The notes beneath the pieces are model-generated. The model saw only the letters and a program-made list of their open reading frames with translations, did not search any database and had not been told where the DNA came from. Of a stretch of DNA of 64,000 nt, positions 26,787-35,608 are shown in pieces; the stretch's first letter is position 1, and every line of letters starts with the position of its first letter. A program made the translations under genes and the position numbers. Source of the DNA: Cupriavidus agavae (GTDB lineage Bacteria; Pseudomonadota; Gammaproteobacteria; Burkholderiales; Burkholderiaceae); assembly GCF_004217045.1 (NCBI RefSeq), contig NZ_SGXM01000010.1:1-64000 (forward strand), given 5' to 3'.

Positions 26787-27089
26787 ATGAAGTGTCCGAC
26801 TTGCCCCGAAGCCACGCTGGTCATGGCAGAACGCCAGGGCGTGGAGATCGACTATTGCCCGCAATGCCGTGGCGTATGGCTCGACCGCGGTGAACTGGAC
26901 AAGATCCTGGAGCGGTCCGAATCGGCCCCGCCGCCCGCGCAGGCCGCCGCTCCCCGCCAGTCCGCGCCCCCGCCGTCGCATCATCATGGCGACCGCGACC
27001 ACCGCGGCTACGATCGCCGCGACAGCTACGACCGGTATGACAAGCACGACAAGCGCAAGAAATCCTGGCTGTACGAAATCTTCGACTGA
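26787..27089 (+). CDS. TFIIB-type zinc-ribbon protein with charged His/Asp/Arg tail
   Basis: 100 residues. The N-terminal 40 form a zinc ribbon of the zf-TFIIB (DUF1751-like) family: CPTC and CPQC pairs with the conserved GVWLDRGELDKI. After a Pro/Ala linker the tail is very rich in His, Asp, Arg and Tyr (SHHHGDRDHRGYDRRDSY) and ends in SWLYEIFD. Start at the ATG at 26787 with GGAG 8 bases upstream. The function of the family is not established. A strong terminator follows. Confidence 0.88.
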   Translation: MKCPTCPEATLVMAERQGVEIDYCPQCRGVWLDRGELDKILERSESAPPPAQAAAPRQSAPPPSHHHGDRDHRGYDRRDSYDRYDKHDKRKKSWLYEIFD

Positions 27090-27113
27090 CGTGCCGGGCC
27101 AACGAGAACAACG

Positions 27114-27143
27114 AAAAAGGGCGCCATCGCGGCGCCCTTTTTT
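27114..27143 (+). terminator. Intrinsic terminator
   Basis: AAAAAGGGCGCC and GGCGCCCTTTTTT form a 12-bp stem around ATCGC, ending in a T run. The A-run on the other side makes it usable from both strands, so it may also terminate transcripts arriving from the NTF2-like gene. Confidence 0.9.
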
Positions 27144-27213
27144 ACCTCCGAACCTGCCCTAAGAGATCAGACATCCTATGAATGTCTGCATTTCCAGACA
27201 GGCAAGTTGCTGC

Positions 27214-27657
27214 TTACGCGGCAGCCTTGACTGCCTGGCGGGCAATCAGCTTCCAGTGGCCGCCCTGCTTCTGCCAGACCTGCAGCACCTTGAGCTGCAC
27301 CGTGCCGGGCTTGCCGCTGTCGAGCGTCTCGCCGGCCAGCGTGTGGCGGATCACCGCCACGTCGCCCGACACATTGACAGTCTGGTCGGTGATGCTGATG
27401 CTGACGAAATCTGATTTCTTGTCCAGCAGATCGCCGATGAAGCTGGCTCGCGTGTCGATACGGCCGCCGGAATGGCCATAGCTCAACGAGTCCGCCACCA
27501 GTCCCGACAGCGCCGCCTGGTCCGGATCGACCATGGCGGCACGCAGTTTCTCGGCGGCTGCCGTGACATTCTGCGTCTCATTCGATTGGGCCAGGGCCGG
27601 AACGGCCACGAAGGCCAGCAGGGCAGCGGCGCCCAGCGCCGCGCGGATCTTGCGCAT
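27214..27657 (-). CDS. Exported NTF2/SnoaL-like protein
   Basis: 147 residues with a clear signal peptide (cleavage after VPALA) and an NTF2-like domain of the DUF4440 type: AAAEKLRAAMVDPDQAALSG, LSYGHSGGRIDTRASFIGDL, and the last strands LQVWQKQGGHWKLIARQ. The HSGG motif and the length are typical of this family of small secreted or periplasmic proteins, some of which bind or turn over small molecules. The start at 27657 has GGGAG 6 bases upstream. No catalytic role is assigned. Confidence 0.85.
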   Translation of the reverse strand: MRKIRAALGAAALLAFVAVPALAQSNETQNVTAAAEKLRAAMVDPDQAALSGLVADSLSYGHSGGRIDTRASFIGDLLDKKSDFVSISITDQTVNVSGDVAVIRHTLAGETLDSGKPGTVQLKVLQVWQKQGGHWKLIARQAVKAAA

Positions 27658-27806
27658 GATGTCTCCCGAATTCTTGTTCGATGCTCGGTGTTGGATGGGC
27701 AACTCAACGCGCCAGCCTTGACGCGTCAAGTTGTAAGTCATCGTATCACAGGCAAGGCAAACCGCAACGGGGGTTGCGGCGGCGAGACAACACGCGAGGG
27801 GGCCGG

Positions 27807-29009
27807 TCACCCCTCCTTGCCGTCGATGCGCGGACGCATCAGGAAAGGGGTGTACTTGACCAGATAGAGCAACAGCGACAGCGACCAGAGCGCGCCGGCG
27901 GCTGCAATCGCTTCCGGCTTGGCGTCCGGCATGGCGATGGGGCCGGCCACCCGCACCACGGCCGCAAGCGTCATGAACAGGTAGGCGAGGTGTTCCATCC
28001 GCCCGGTTTCGAGCCGGCGCCCGGTATGGCCCAGTGCCGTGCGGGTGACCATGGCGATGATCGCGCAGCCGATGACCCCGACCGTCAACGCATGCAATGC
28101 GGTGGAGCGGTCGAGCCAGCCGAAGCAGGCGGCGGCGATCAGCAGGAAGCCCAGCGGCAGGAAGGCGTAGGCCACGTGGAGAATGCTGACGATCGGCTTG
28201 CGCAGCGTGCGTAGTGGGTCCCAGCCCGCGAGCCGCACGCCGTGCGCGATTGCCGCGCCCACCGCCAGGAGTGCCGTCAGCAGGGCCGGCGCCTGGAACG
28301 CCGCCGCCAGCGTGGCCAGCAGCGTCAGCACGATGACCGACCGTTCCACGGCGGCCCAGCGGCGGATGCGCACGCCCGGAATTGCATTGGCCGTGAACAT
28401 CGGGATCACCCGCCCGCCGATCACGGTGACAAAAATCACGACGAGGCCCGTGGCAGCCTCGGCCGCATGGAGCGACCAGTCGAAACGCCGCGCCAGCGCG
28501 GCGCCATGGAACCCGATGTTGAGGGCTCCCATCAGGCCCAGCGCCACTGCCAGCCCGTAGTTGCGCTGGCTGCGCGCGCGCCGCAGGATCACGAAGAAGC
28601 TCGCGCTGCACAGTGGCAGGAACACGACGTCGACGGCGATGGCAGCCCACGCCGGGCCGGTCCACATCAATACCCGCGCCAGCAGCCACAGGCCCGCGAG
28701 CACGCCGAGCCAGGTGCCTTGCGGGGTCTGCAGGCCGGTCCAGTTGCGCCCGGCCGTGAACAGGAAACCCACCACCACGGCCGCCGCGAATCCGAACACC
28801 ATCTCGTGGGCGTGCCAGAGCATCGCCCCCAGCCATGGTTGCGTGGCGGGCTGCCACCAGCCGAGGTACATCGTCACCCACGCAGTGATGGAGAGCGCAC
28901 CGAATGCCGCGGCGAGCAGGTAGAACGGACGAAATCCGAGCGCCAGCACGGGCAGGCCCCGGTAGGCGGGGGAGCGGGAGGGAGGGGAGATCTGCAGCAG
29001 GACGGACAT
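27807..29009 (-). CDS. nnrS: NnrS family membrane haem/copper protein
   Basis: 400 residues with about twelve membrane helices. The NnrS signatures are present: LGFRPFYLLAAAFGAL near the N-terminus, WHAHEMVFGFAAAVVVGFL, GGRVIPMFTANA and MVTRTALGHTGRRL. NnrS proteins protect cells during nitric-oxide stress and are usually induced by NO. An NsrR-like dyad lies 60-80 bp upstream, consistent with this. It is a single-gene unit. Confidence 0.93.
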   Translation of the reverse strand: MSVLLQISPPSRSPAYRGLPVLALGFRPFYLLAAAFGALSITAWVTMYLGWWQPATQPWLGAMLWHAHEMVFGFAAAVVVGFLFTAGRNWTGLQTPQGTWLGVLAGLWLLARVLMWTGPAWAAIAVDVVFLPLCSASFFVILRRARSQRNYGLAVALGLMGALNIGFHGAALARRFDWSLHAAEAATGLVVIFVTVIGGRVIPMFTANAIPGVRIRRWAAVERSVIVLTLLATLAAAFQAPALLTALLAVGAAIAHGVRLAGWDPLRTLRKPIVSILHVAYAFLPLGFLLIAAACFGWLDRSTALHALTVGVIGCAIIAMVTRTALGHTGRRLETGRMEHLAYLFMTLAAVVRVAGPIAMPDAKPEAIAAAGALWSLSLLLYLVKYTPFLMRPRIDGKEG

Positions 29010-29397
29010 GGTCGGCGGCGCGGGGCGCCCGGAGGCTGATGAACGGTGGGACGCACTCGATTCTAGAAAAGATGCAAATCAAATGCAATTTAAAAAGTGT
29101 CCTGCGTGCCTCATCGACAACATACCTGAAAGTACTCAGACGTTTAGACGTCCCGACCCCTCGGGAGGAGGGGTCAATTCTCTTGCGGCGTGCCGTTAGC
29201 CTGCGGAAATACATATAGAGCAAGGCGTCAGGAACGCCTGCCAGCGCCCGCCGGGTCACCCGGCAGGCTCACGGCACGCCGGTATTCTTCAGGAACGGGT
29301 TCTCTTCAGCGACACCTGCTCCGCGATACCCATCGTGGCGCGATCGTCATGTGGCCTCGCCGTTCGGCCATTCAATCGGGAAACAGAGGGGATAACC
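29010..29397. promoter_or_regulatory. Divergent control region of nnrS and a chemoreceptor
   Basis: 388 bp without a gene. At 29069-29091 an imperfect dyad, AAGATGCAAAT and AAATGCAATTT around one C, matches the NsrR-type operator layout (8 of 11 positions paired) and sits about 60-80 bp before nnrS. At 29155-29175 an 8-bp perfect stem GACCCCTC/GAGGGGTC with a 5-base loop occurs on the side of the chemoreceptor leader. At 29224-29275 GC-rich stems follow, including CCGGGT/ACCCGG. I see no consensus flagellar sigma-28 promoter. Confidence 0.55.
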
Positions 29398-31020
29398 GTG
29401 AAATTCCGAGATCTGTCTATCAAGACCAGACTGCTTGCCGGATTCGGCACACTGGCATGCGTGGTGCTGGCCGTGTCCGGGCTGTCGCTACGTGCGTTGA
29501 ACGCGTCCACCGAAGGCTTCGACGCCTACATCAACGGCCTCAACGCACGCGCCGACGTGGCCGCGCAGGTGCGCTCCGCCGTGGACCAGCGCGCCATCGC
29601 CGCGCGCAACCTCGTGCTGGTGACCACGCCGGCAGACCTCGCCCTCGAAAAGGACGAGGTGTTCAGGGCGCATGGCAACGTCCAGCAGAACCTCAGCAAG
29701 CTCAAGCAGATGATCCAGGCCGAGGGCGTGAGCGAATCGGCGCGCAGGCTCGTGGCCGAAATGGACCGCATCGAGACCCAGTACAGCAAGGTGGCTACCG
29801 ACATCGTCGGGCTGGCTCTCGACAAGAAGATGGAAGCCGCCGTGGCGAAGATGAACGCCGAGTGCCGGCCGCTGCTGGCGGCGCTGGTCAAGGCCACGGA
29901 AGACTATGCCGGGTTCACGCGCGAGCGCCAGACCGAGATGGTGGCCCGCCTGAACGACGACTACGAGCGGCAGCGCCTGCTGCTGATCGTCGTGGCCGTG
30001 GCCGCCGTGGCGTTCGGCATCATCGGCGGCCTGCTGCTGACCCGTGCCATCACCACGCCGATCCAGCGCGCGGTGGACGTGGCGCGCACCGTCGCCCGTG
30101 GCGAGCTGGGTTCGCTGATCGTGGTCGATTCGAAGGACGAGACGGGCCGCCTGCTGGGTGCGCTGCGCGACATGAACGACCGGCTGACCGAGACCGTGAC
30201 GCGCGTGCGTGCCAGCAGCTCGAACATCGAGGTGGCCACGGGCGAGATTGCCAATGGCAACATGGACCTGTCGAGCCGCACCGAGCAGCAGGCGGCGTCG
30301 CTGGAGGAAACCGCGGCGAGCATGGAGGAACTGACGGCCACCGTGCGCCACAACACCGAGAACGCGCGCCAGGCCAGCGAACTGGCCCGTAACGCGGCGG
30401 AGGTCGCCCAGCAGGGCAGCGGCACCGTCAGTCGGGTGGTGGAGACGATGGCAGGCATCAGCGCCAGCTCGGCCCGCATTGCCGACATCACGGGCATCAT
30501 CGAGAGCATTGCGTTCCAGACCAACATCCTGGCGCTCAACGCTGCCGTGGAAGCCGCACGCGCGGGCGAGCAGGGCCGCGGGTTTGCGGTGGTGGCCAGC
30601 GAGGTGCGCAGCCTGGCGCAGCGCTCGTCGAACGCGGCCAAGGAAATCAAGGAACTGATCGAGGCGTCGGTGGCACAGGTCCAGGCCGGCTCCACGCTGG
30701 CGGGCGAGGCGGGCCAGACCATGTCGGAAGTGACCGACGCCGTGGCGCGCGTGACCAACATCGTGAACGAGATTGCGGCGGCATCGGCCGAGCAGAACCG
30801 CGGCATCGAGCAGGTCAACCAGGCCATCGTGCAGATCGATCAGGTCACGCAGCAGAACGCGTCGCTGGTGCACGAAGCCGCCACGGCATCGAAATCGCTC
30901 GAGGAGCAGGGCCGGCTGCTGACGGAGGCCGTGGCGTTCTTCAAGGTGCCGTCGGCCGGAAGCCGGGCCGTGACGGCGGATCACCGCGTTGGTGTTGCCA
31001 CGAGGATCGCGTACGCCTGA
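29398..31020 (+). CDS. Methyl-accepting chemotaxis protein
   Basis: 540 residues from the GTG at 29398, which has GAGGGG 6 bases upstream. A membrane helix (about 10-30) precedes a periplasmic four-helix-bundle ligand domain. A second helix (about 195-215) leads to HAMP (ITTPIQRAVDVARTVARGEL) and a long signalling coiled coil. The hairpin tip contains the conserved IAFQTNILALNAAVEAAR and GRGFAVVASEVRSLAQRS. The C-terminus lacks the CheR/CheB-docking pentapeptide. It is a Tar/Tsr-like class protein with an unknown ligand; the flagellar genes lie a few kilobases on. Confidence 0.93.
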   Translation: MKFRDLSIKTRLLAGFGTLACVVLAVSGLSLRALNASTEGFDAYINGLNARADVAAQVRSAVDQRAIAARNLVLVTTPADLALEKDEVFRAHGNVQQNLSKLKQMIQAEGVSESARRLVAEMDRIETQYSKVATDIVGLALDKKMEAAVAKMNAECRPLLAALVKATEDYAGFTRERQTEMVARLNDDYERQRLLLIVVAVAAVAFGIIGGLLLTRAITTPIQRAVDVARTVARGELGSLIVVDSKDETGRLLGALRDMNDRLTETVTRVRASSSNIEVATGEIANGNMDLSSRTEQQAASLEETAASMEELTATVRHNTENARQASELARNAAEVAQQGSGTVSRVVETMAGISASSARIADITGIIESIAFQTNILALNAAVEAARAGEQGRGFAVVASEVRSLAQRSSNAAKEIKELIEASVAQVQAGSTLAGEAGQTMSEVTDAVARVTNIVNEIAAASAEQNRGIEQVNQAIVQIDQVTQQNASLVHEAATASKSLEEQGRLLTEAVAFFKVPSAGSRAVTADHRVGVATRIAYA

Positions 31021-31030
31021 AGTTCCCGTT

Positions 31031-31057
31031 CCCCTCGCCCAATTCAGGGCGAAGGGG
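31031..31057. repeat. GC-rich hairpin (REP-like), also a possible bidirectional terminator
   Basis: CCCCTCGCCC and GGGCGAAGGGG form a stem around AATTCA directly after the chemoreceptor stop and overlapping the end of the convergent gene. Related CCCCTC(G/T)CC...GAGGGG hairpins occur at 54441-54467 and 61746-61784, which suggests a dispersed family rather than a single terminator. Confidence 0.5.
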
Positions 31058-32663
31058 AGCGCAGGGTTGCCGCCGCCCGCAGTTCCGGCGGCAGCCCCTT
31101 TATCCCCGCGTGAAAGAACCCGCGCTCGCTGGCGCGCAACGCGCCCAGTTGCCGCGACAACCGCTCCACGGCCTCATACGCCTGCGCCGATGCGCCTTGC
31201 TCGTGCGTGAGGTACCAGGCGGCTTCCAGCAGCAGGTTGGCAAGCTGCAGCGCGTTGTAGCGCACCCGGCCGGTGTCGTGCTCCTCCAGCGCGAACGCGG
31301 CCACCGATGACCAGCGCACGAAGCCCTTGGCGGGGGCAAAGGGGGCATGGAAGGGCCGCAGTGCGTCGATGGCGGCGGCCACGGTCAGCGGCTGCTGGGC
31401 GCGGAACGCCTTCAGCGATGCCGACGCATCTTCCGCAAGGTGCCCGCGCGCCACGCGCAACAGGAAGATGGCATTCCAGGCGGATCCGCCACCTACCCCG
31501 AACCGGTCGCAGATCCACTCCGACAACCCGAGCCAGCGCATGGCCTGCCGCTGCACGTCGCCGGCTGCCATGGCGCGCGCCGCATCGACCAGCCGGTATT
31601 GCCAGAACAGCCAGAGCGACCATCCCAGGTTGGCGGCCGCGTGCTGCACGGCGTCCACCGAATCGGCTTCGTACGCGGCCTGCAGCGCGCCCGAGAACGA
31701 TTCCATGGCCTGGCGTGCCGCCTGCTGGCGTGGCGGCGCGGACGGGTCCTCTCCGGGCCGCAGCGCGCGGCTCTTGTGCACCAGCGCGTCGAGGTTGAGC
31801 GTCTCAAATCGCACGCGCGGGTTGTAGCGCACCACGGGCCGCAGTTCGGCGTCGTCCGTCAGCCGCGCGAGTTCACGTTGCGCGGCGTCGAGGTCGGCGC
31901 GGGCGTAGTGTTCCCACGCGCGCACCACGTGGGCCATGGCCGCGAACGTGGGCAGCGCGGCGTTGACGCCACCGGAGACCACGATGCGCTGGAAGCGGCG
32001 CAGGGCTGCCCGGCTGCGGTCCAGGCGGTCGCTGCGCCGCCAGGCCAGGCTCTCCTTGAGCAACGACAGCGCGAGCTGGAAATCGTCGGCGGCGGTACGC
32101 TGGGCGGCGCGAAACGACTCGGCCACGCCGTGATCGAGCGTGCCGGCAAAGCCGTCCTGCGCACCGCGCATGGCCTGGGTCAGGTGGCGCCAGAACGCCA
32201 TGTCGCGCATCGCGTACTGCAGCCCATCTTCCGAGTCACGCGGGGTGTCGGCCTTCTCGCCGGGCGCCTGCCCAAGCCAGCGTGCCAGCCCGGCCGGCCC
32301 CAGCGGCTTGCCGTCGAGCATGAAGCGCAAGCGCCGGGCCGTGGCCGGCGTCATCCAGAACGGTCCGCGGCTGCGGTGATTCGCGCGCAGGCTGGCGGTG
32401 TTGGCGCCGGCATCGCTGCCCCATCCCACCGCCACCTCCCAGCGCGCGAAATCAGCGAAGGCCCGTGACACGATCATGCGCACGTCTGCCGCATCGGTAA
32501 AGCGCGTGCGCAGGGTGGCCGCGGAAAGCGTCTCGCGGTCGCGCGTGGCAGCAAGCCAGATCCGCGCAAGCATCCAGACGGACTGGTAGCGGGCCGGTGC
32601 ACCGGCAACGCGCAGGGACGGCGAAAGGTCGACGAGGATGGGGGCGCGAGGCATGGATGCCAT
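31044..32663 (-). CDS. Unrecognised 539-residue cytosolic protein
   Basis: No signal peptide or membrane helix. The start is the ATG at 32663 or 32654. The N-terminal 100 residues (YQSVWMLARIWLAATRDRET, LRTRFTDAADVRMIVSRAF, FADFARWEVAVGWGSD) look like a compact wHTH-type fold. The rest is helical, repeat-like and Ala/Arg-rich (AWEHYARADLDAAQRELARL, ALQLANLLLEAAWYLTHEQG), reminiscent of TPR proteins without matching a consensus. Convergent with the chemoreceptor and divergent from the beta-lactamase. Coding is supported by codon-position GC bias over the full length. No function is assigned. Confidence 0.7.
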   Translation of the reverse strand: MASMPRAPILVDLSPSLRVAGAPARYQSVWMLARIWLAATRDRETLSAATLRTRFTDAADVRMIVSRAFADFARWEVAVGWGSDAGANTASLRANHRSRGPFWMTPATARRLRFMLDGKPLGPAGLARWLGQAPGEKADTPRDSEDGLQYAMRDMAFWRHLTQAMRGAQDGFAGTLDHGVAESFRAAQRTAADDFQLALSLLKESLAWRRSDRLDRSRAALRRFQRIVVSGGVNAALPTFAAMAHVVRAWEHYARADLDAAQRELARLTDDAELRPVVRYNPRVRFETLNLDALVHKSRALRPGEDPSAPPRQQAARQAMESFSGALQAAYEADSVDAVQHAAANLGWSLWLFWQYRLVDAARAMAAGDVQRQAMRWLGLSEWICDRFGVGGGSAWNAIFLLRVARGHLAEDASASLKAFRAQQPLTVAAAIDALRPFHAPFAPAKGFVRWSSVAAFALEEHDTGRVRYNALQLANLLLEAAWYLTHEQGASAQAYEAVERLSRQLGALRASERGFFHAGIKGLPPELRAAATLRSPSP

Positions 32664-32798
32664 GTTACGCGTGTTACAGCGCGGCCGGTTGGCGCCTGGC
32701 GGCGCATTGCCTATGCTGCGCACCACGATCCGGGCCTGGATTGCCTGGCGTCAGCGCGACGCCAACCCATCAACGAAAAACCACAAGAGGGTATGGAT

Positions 32799-33653
32799 AT
32801 GCAGAACGGCTTTTCCCATCGCAATGTTCCCCAGCGCCTTGCCCGGCTGCTGCTCGCCACGGCACTGGTGGCCGGTACGGCCCACGCGGCACCGCAGACC
32901 GGTCCGCTCGACGCCCGGCCGCTGTTCGATGCGGCCGGCACCGACGGCACGATGGTCATCCACAACGTGCGCGAGCAGCGCACGCTCGTCTACAACCCGA
33001 AGCGTGCCGCCACCGCCTATTCGCCGGCTTCGACCTTCAAGATCTTCAACACGTTGATCGGGCTGGAAACCGGAGCCGTGGCCGATGTCGATCACGACAA
33101 GCTGCCGTGGGATGGCAAGGTCTGGATGCACCACGGCAAGCCGATCCTGCCGGCAGTCTGCAATGGTGACGTGGCGCTGCGCGCGGCGCTGCCGAACTCG
33201 TGCGTGCCGGCCTATCAGGCACTGGCGCGGCGCGTGGGCACCGTGCAGTACCGCAAGTACCTGACAGCGGCGCACTTCGGCAATGCCGACGTGGAGGGTC
33301 CGGTGGACCGCTTCTGGCTCAACGGCCACCTGAAGATCACCGCATTGCAGCAGGTGGCGTTCCTGCGCGACGCGGCGGCACACCAGGTACCGCTGATCTC
33401 GGCACGCAGCTTCGAGGCGCTGGACGACATCCTGACCATCGAGAAGACGGCCGACTACACGCTGCGCGCCAAGACGGGCTGGGATGCCTCGGGCGATGCG
33501 AAGGCAGACGTGGGCTGGTGGGTGGGCTGGGTCACGCGCGGCGCGGACACGTGGGTCTTCGCGCTGAACCTCGACATGCCGCGCCCGGAACTCGGCGCGC
33601 GGCGCCAGGAAATTGCCCGGGCGATGCTCCGGCAGGTGGGCGCGCTGCCCTGA
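32799..33653 (+). CDS. Class D (OXA-type) beta-lactamase
   Basis: 284 residues from the ATG at 32799, which has GAGGG 7 bases upstream (an ATG at 32793 is too close). The signal peptide ends AHAAP. All class D motifs are visible: the active-site serine/lysine STFK (PASTFKIFN, about residue 77), SxV as SCV (about 130), a FGN variant of YGN (AHFGNADV) and KTG (AKTGWD). The W of FWLNGH fits the carboxy-lysine-stabilising Trp. It hydrolyses beta-lactams in the periplasm. Chromosomal OXA enzymes are known in Ralstonia and Cupriavidus. No integron or IS is nearby, so it looks resident rather than acquired. Confidence 0.92.
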   Translation: MQNGFSHRNVPQRLARLLLATALVAGTAHAAPQTGPLDARPLFDAAGTDGTMVIHNVREQRTLVYNPKRAATAYSPASTFKIFNTLIGLETGAVADVDHDKLPWDGKVWMHHGKPILPAVCNGDVALRAALPNSCVPAYQALARRVGTVQYRKYLTAAHFGNADVEGPVDRFWLNGHLKITALQQVAFLRDAAAHQVPLISARSFEALDDILTIEKTADYTLRAKTGWDASGDAKADVGWWVGWVTRGADTWVFALNLDMPRPELGARRQEIARAMLRQVGALP

Positions 33654-33677
33654 CCGGCCCACGCGCGGCGCCGGACG

Positions 33678-34466
33678 CTAGTTCGGCGCCAGCTGGTCGA
33701 GCACCGAGCCGGCCGTGCGCAGGCCGATATCGACCAGCCCCTGCATGTAGACACCCATCTGCGGCATGCAGAGCATCAGCACCAGCATGCCGCCGAGCAA
33801 CGTCACCGGGAAGCCCACGGCGAAGATCGAGAGCTGCGGCGACGCGCGGTTCAGGATACCCATGGCCAGGTTCAGCGTCAGCAGCGCCGCGATCATCGGC
33901 AGCGACAACAGCGTGCCCGTGGCAAACACCATCGACCCGGCGCGCGCCAGCACGCCCCAGCCGTGGCCGGACAGCGGCAGCGCGGCGATGGGTACGCCCT
34001 GGAAGCTGTCCACCAGCGCGGCCAGCATCATCAGGTGGCCGTCCAGCGCCAGGAACATCAGCGTGGCCACGATGTTGAGGAAGCGGGACAGCACCATGGT
34101 CTGGCCACCGGCCGAGCGGTCGTAGAACGCCGCGAACGACAGGCCCATCTGCAGGCCGATCACTTCGCCGGCCATCTGCACGGCCGCGAACACGAGCCGC
34201 ATCGAGAAGCCCATGGCGATGCCGATGGCCACCTCGTTCAGGATCACGAACAGACCCTCGTACGAGTAGACGGGCGCGGTGGGAATGTGGCCGATCGTCG
34301 GCGAGACGATCGTCGAGAGCGCGGCGGCGAGCAGGATCTTGGCGCGGCGCGGAATCGTCGATTCGCTGAAGATCGGCGCGGTGGCGATCAGCGCCAGCAG
34401 CCGGAACATCGGCCACAGGAAGGTGGCAATCCACCCATAGATCTGATCGGAGGTGACTTCGAACAC
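33678..34466 (-). CDS. fliR: Flagellar export gate protein FliR
   Basis: 262 residues, six predicted membrane helices. Typical FliR segments are IPRRAKILLAAALSTIVSP, MAGEVIGLQMGLSFAAFYD and the GFPVTLLGGMLVLML stretch. FliR forms the flagellar type III export gate with FliP and FliQ. It is the last gene of fliLMNOPQR, 40 bp after fliQ, and is convergent with the beta-lactamase gene (24 bp gap). Confidence 0.95.
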   Translation of the reverse strand: MFEVTSDQIYGWIATFLWPMFRLLALIATAPIFSESTIPRRAKILLAAALSTIVSPTIGHIPTAPVYSYEGLFVILNEVAIGIAMGFSMRLVFAAVQMAGEVIGLQMGLSFAAFYDRSAGGQTMVLSRFLNIVATLMFLALDGHLMMLAALVDSFQGVPIAALPLSGHGWGVLARAGSMVFATGTLLSLPMIAALLTLNLAMGILNRASPQLSIFAVGFPVTLLGGMLVLMLCMPQMGVYMQGLVDIGLRTAGSVLDQLAPN

Positions 34467-34506
34467 GTCAGTCGGCCCGGCTCGGCGTTGGCTGCAAGAG
34501 GGCGGC

Positions 34507-34776
34507 TCAGTGCGCCAGGGCGGGGATGCCCTGGAACACCTCGCGCATGTAGTCGACGAACGTGTTGATCATCCACGGACCCACCAGCACCATCGTCACG
34601 AACAGCGCGACAAGCTTGGGAATGAATGTCAGCGTCATTTCGTTGATCTGCGTGGCGGCCTGGAACAGGCTCACCACCAGGCCGGCGGCCAGCGCCACCA
34701 GCAGCAGCGGCGCCGAGAGCATCAGCGTCATCTTCATCGCCTGCGTGGCGATGGTCATCACCATTTCCGGTGTCAT
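34507..34776 (-). CDS. fliQ: Flagellar export gate protein FliQ
   Basis: 89 residues with two membrane helices. Begins MTPEMVMTIATQAMKMTLML and contains the invariant LAAGLVVSLFQAATQINEMT and PWMINTFVDY. The start is 13 bp after the fliP stop. It is part of the export gate with FliP and FliR. Confidence 0.95.
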   Translation of the reverse strand: MTPEMVMTIATQAMKMTLMLSAPLLLVALAAGLVVSLFQAATQINEMTLTFIPKLVALFVTMVLVGPWMINTFVDYMREVFQGIPALAH

Positions 34777-34789
34777 GTCGGGGCTCCGC

Positions 34790-35608
34790 TCAGTTCAGGA
34801 AGCTCTGCGCCAGGGAACCCAGCAGCAGTTGCCAGCCATCGACCAGCACGAACAGCATCAGCTTGAACGGCAGCGAAATGGTGGCGGGCGGCACCATCAT
34901 CATGCCCATCGCCATCAGCACGCTGGCCACGACAAGGTCGATGATGAGGAACGGGATGAAGATCGTGAAGCCGATCTGGAACGCGGTCTTCAGTTCGCTG
35001 GTGACGAAGGCCGGCACCAGCACCGAGAACGGCACGTCGTCCGGGCCCTGCATCTCGGGCGTCTTGGCCATCTGGGCGAACAGCGCGAGATCCTTCTCGC
35101 GGGTCTGCTTGAGCATGAACGCACGCACCGGCACCGCGGCGCGCGAGGCGGCGGTTTCCAGGCTGATGCGGTTCTCGGAGAGCGGCTTGTACGCGTCGGT
35201 GTAGACCTTGTCGAAGACGGGCGACATCACGAAAAAGGTCAGGAAAAGCGACAATCCGACGATAACCTGATTAGGCGGAGAAGATGCCGTGCCCATGGCG
35301 TTGCGCAAGAGGCCAAGCACGATGATGATGCGGGTGAACCCCGTCATCATCAGCATGGCCGCCGGCAGGAACGACAGCGAGGTCAGCAGGACCAGCGTCT
35401 GGATCGACAGCGACCAGGTCTGGCCGCCGCCGGGCGCCGGCTTGCTGGTCACGCCGGGCAGCGACTGGGCCAGCGCGGAGTCGGGCGCGAGGCACAGCGC
35501 GAGCGGCAGCAGCGCCAGCAGGGCAGCGCCGGCGGCGCGCCACGGGTGCGCCGGACGCACGTGGGGCATCGGTTGCCGCTCGACAGCGGCGGCACGCAGC
35601 GTGTTCAT
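34790..35608 (-). CDS. fliP: Flagellar export gate protein FliP
   Basis: 272 residues: a cleavable signal (ending SALAQ), then four membrane helices with FliP signatures (TGFTRIIIVLGLLRNAMG, SELKTAFQIGFTIFIPFLII and GMMMVPPATISLPFKLMLF). Assembles as a pentamer in the type III export gate. The ATG overlaps the fliO stop by 4 bases (ATGA), implying coupled translation. Confidence 0.96.
   Translation of the reverse strand: MNTLRAAAVERQPMPHVRPAHPWRAAGAALLALLPLALCLAPDSALAQSLPGVTSKPAPGGGQTWSLSIQTLVLLTSLSFLPAAMLMMTGFTRIIIVLGLLRNAMGTASSPPNQVIVGLSLFLTFFVMSPVFDKVYTDAYKPLSENRISLETAASRAAVPVRAFMLKQTREKDLALFAQMAKTPEMQGPDDVPFSVLVPAFVTSELKTAFQIGFTIFIPFLIIDLVVASVLMAMGMMMVPPATISLPFKLMLFVLVDGWQLLLGSLAQSFLN

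Noticed and set aside
29190..29397. Possible cyclic-di-GMP (GEMM) riboswitch before the chemoreceptor
   Set aside because: The conserved GEMM bases (for example the GGGCAAACC and GGACGCAAAGCC segments) are absent.
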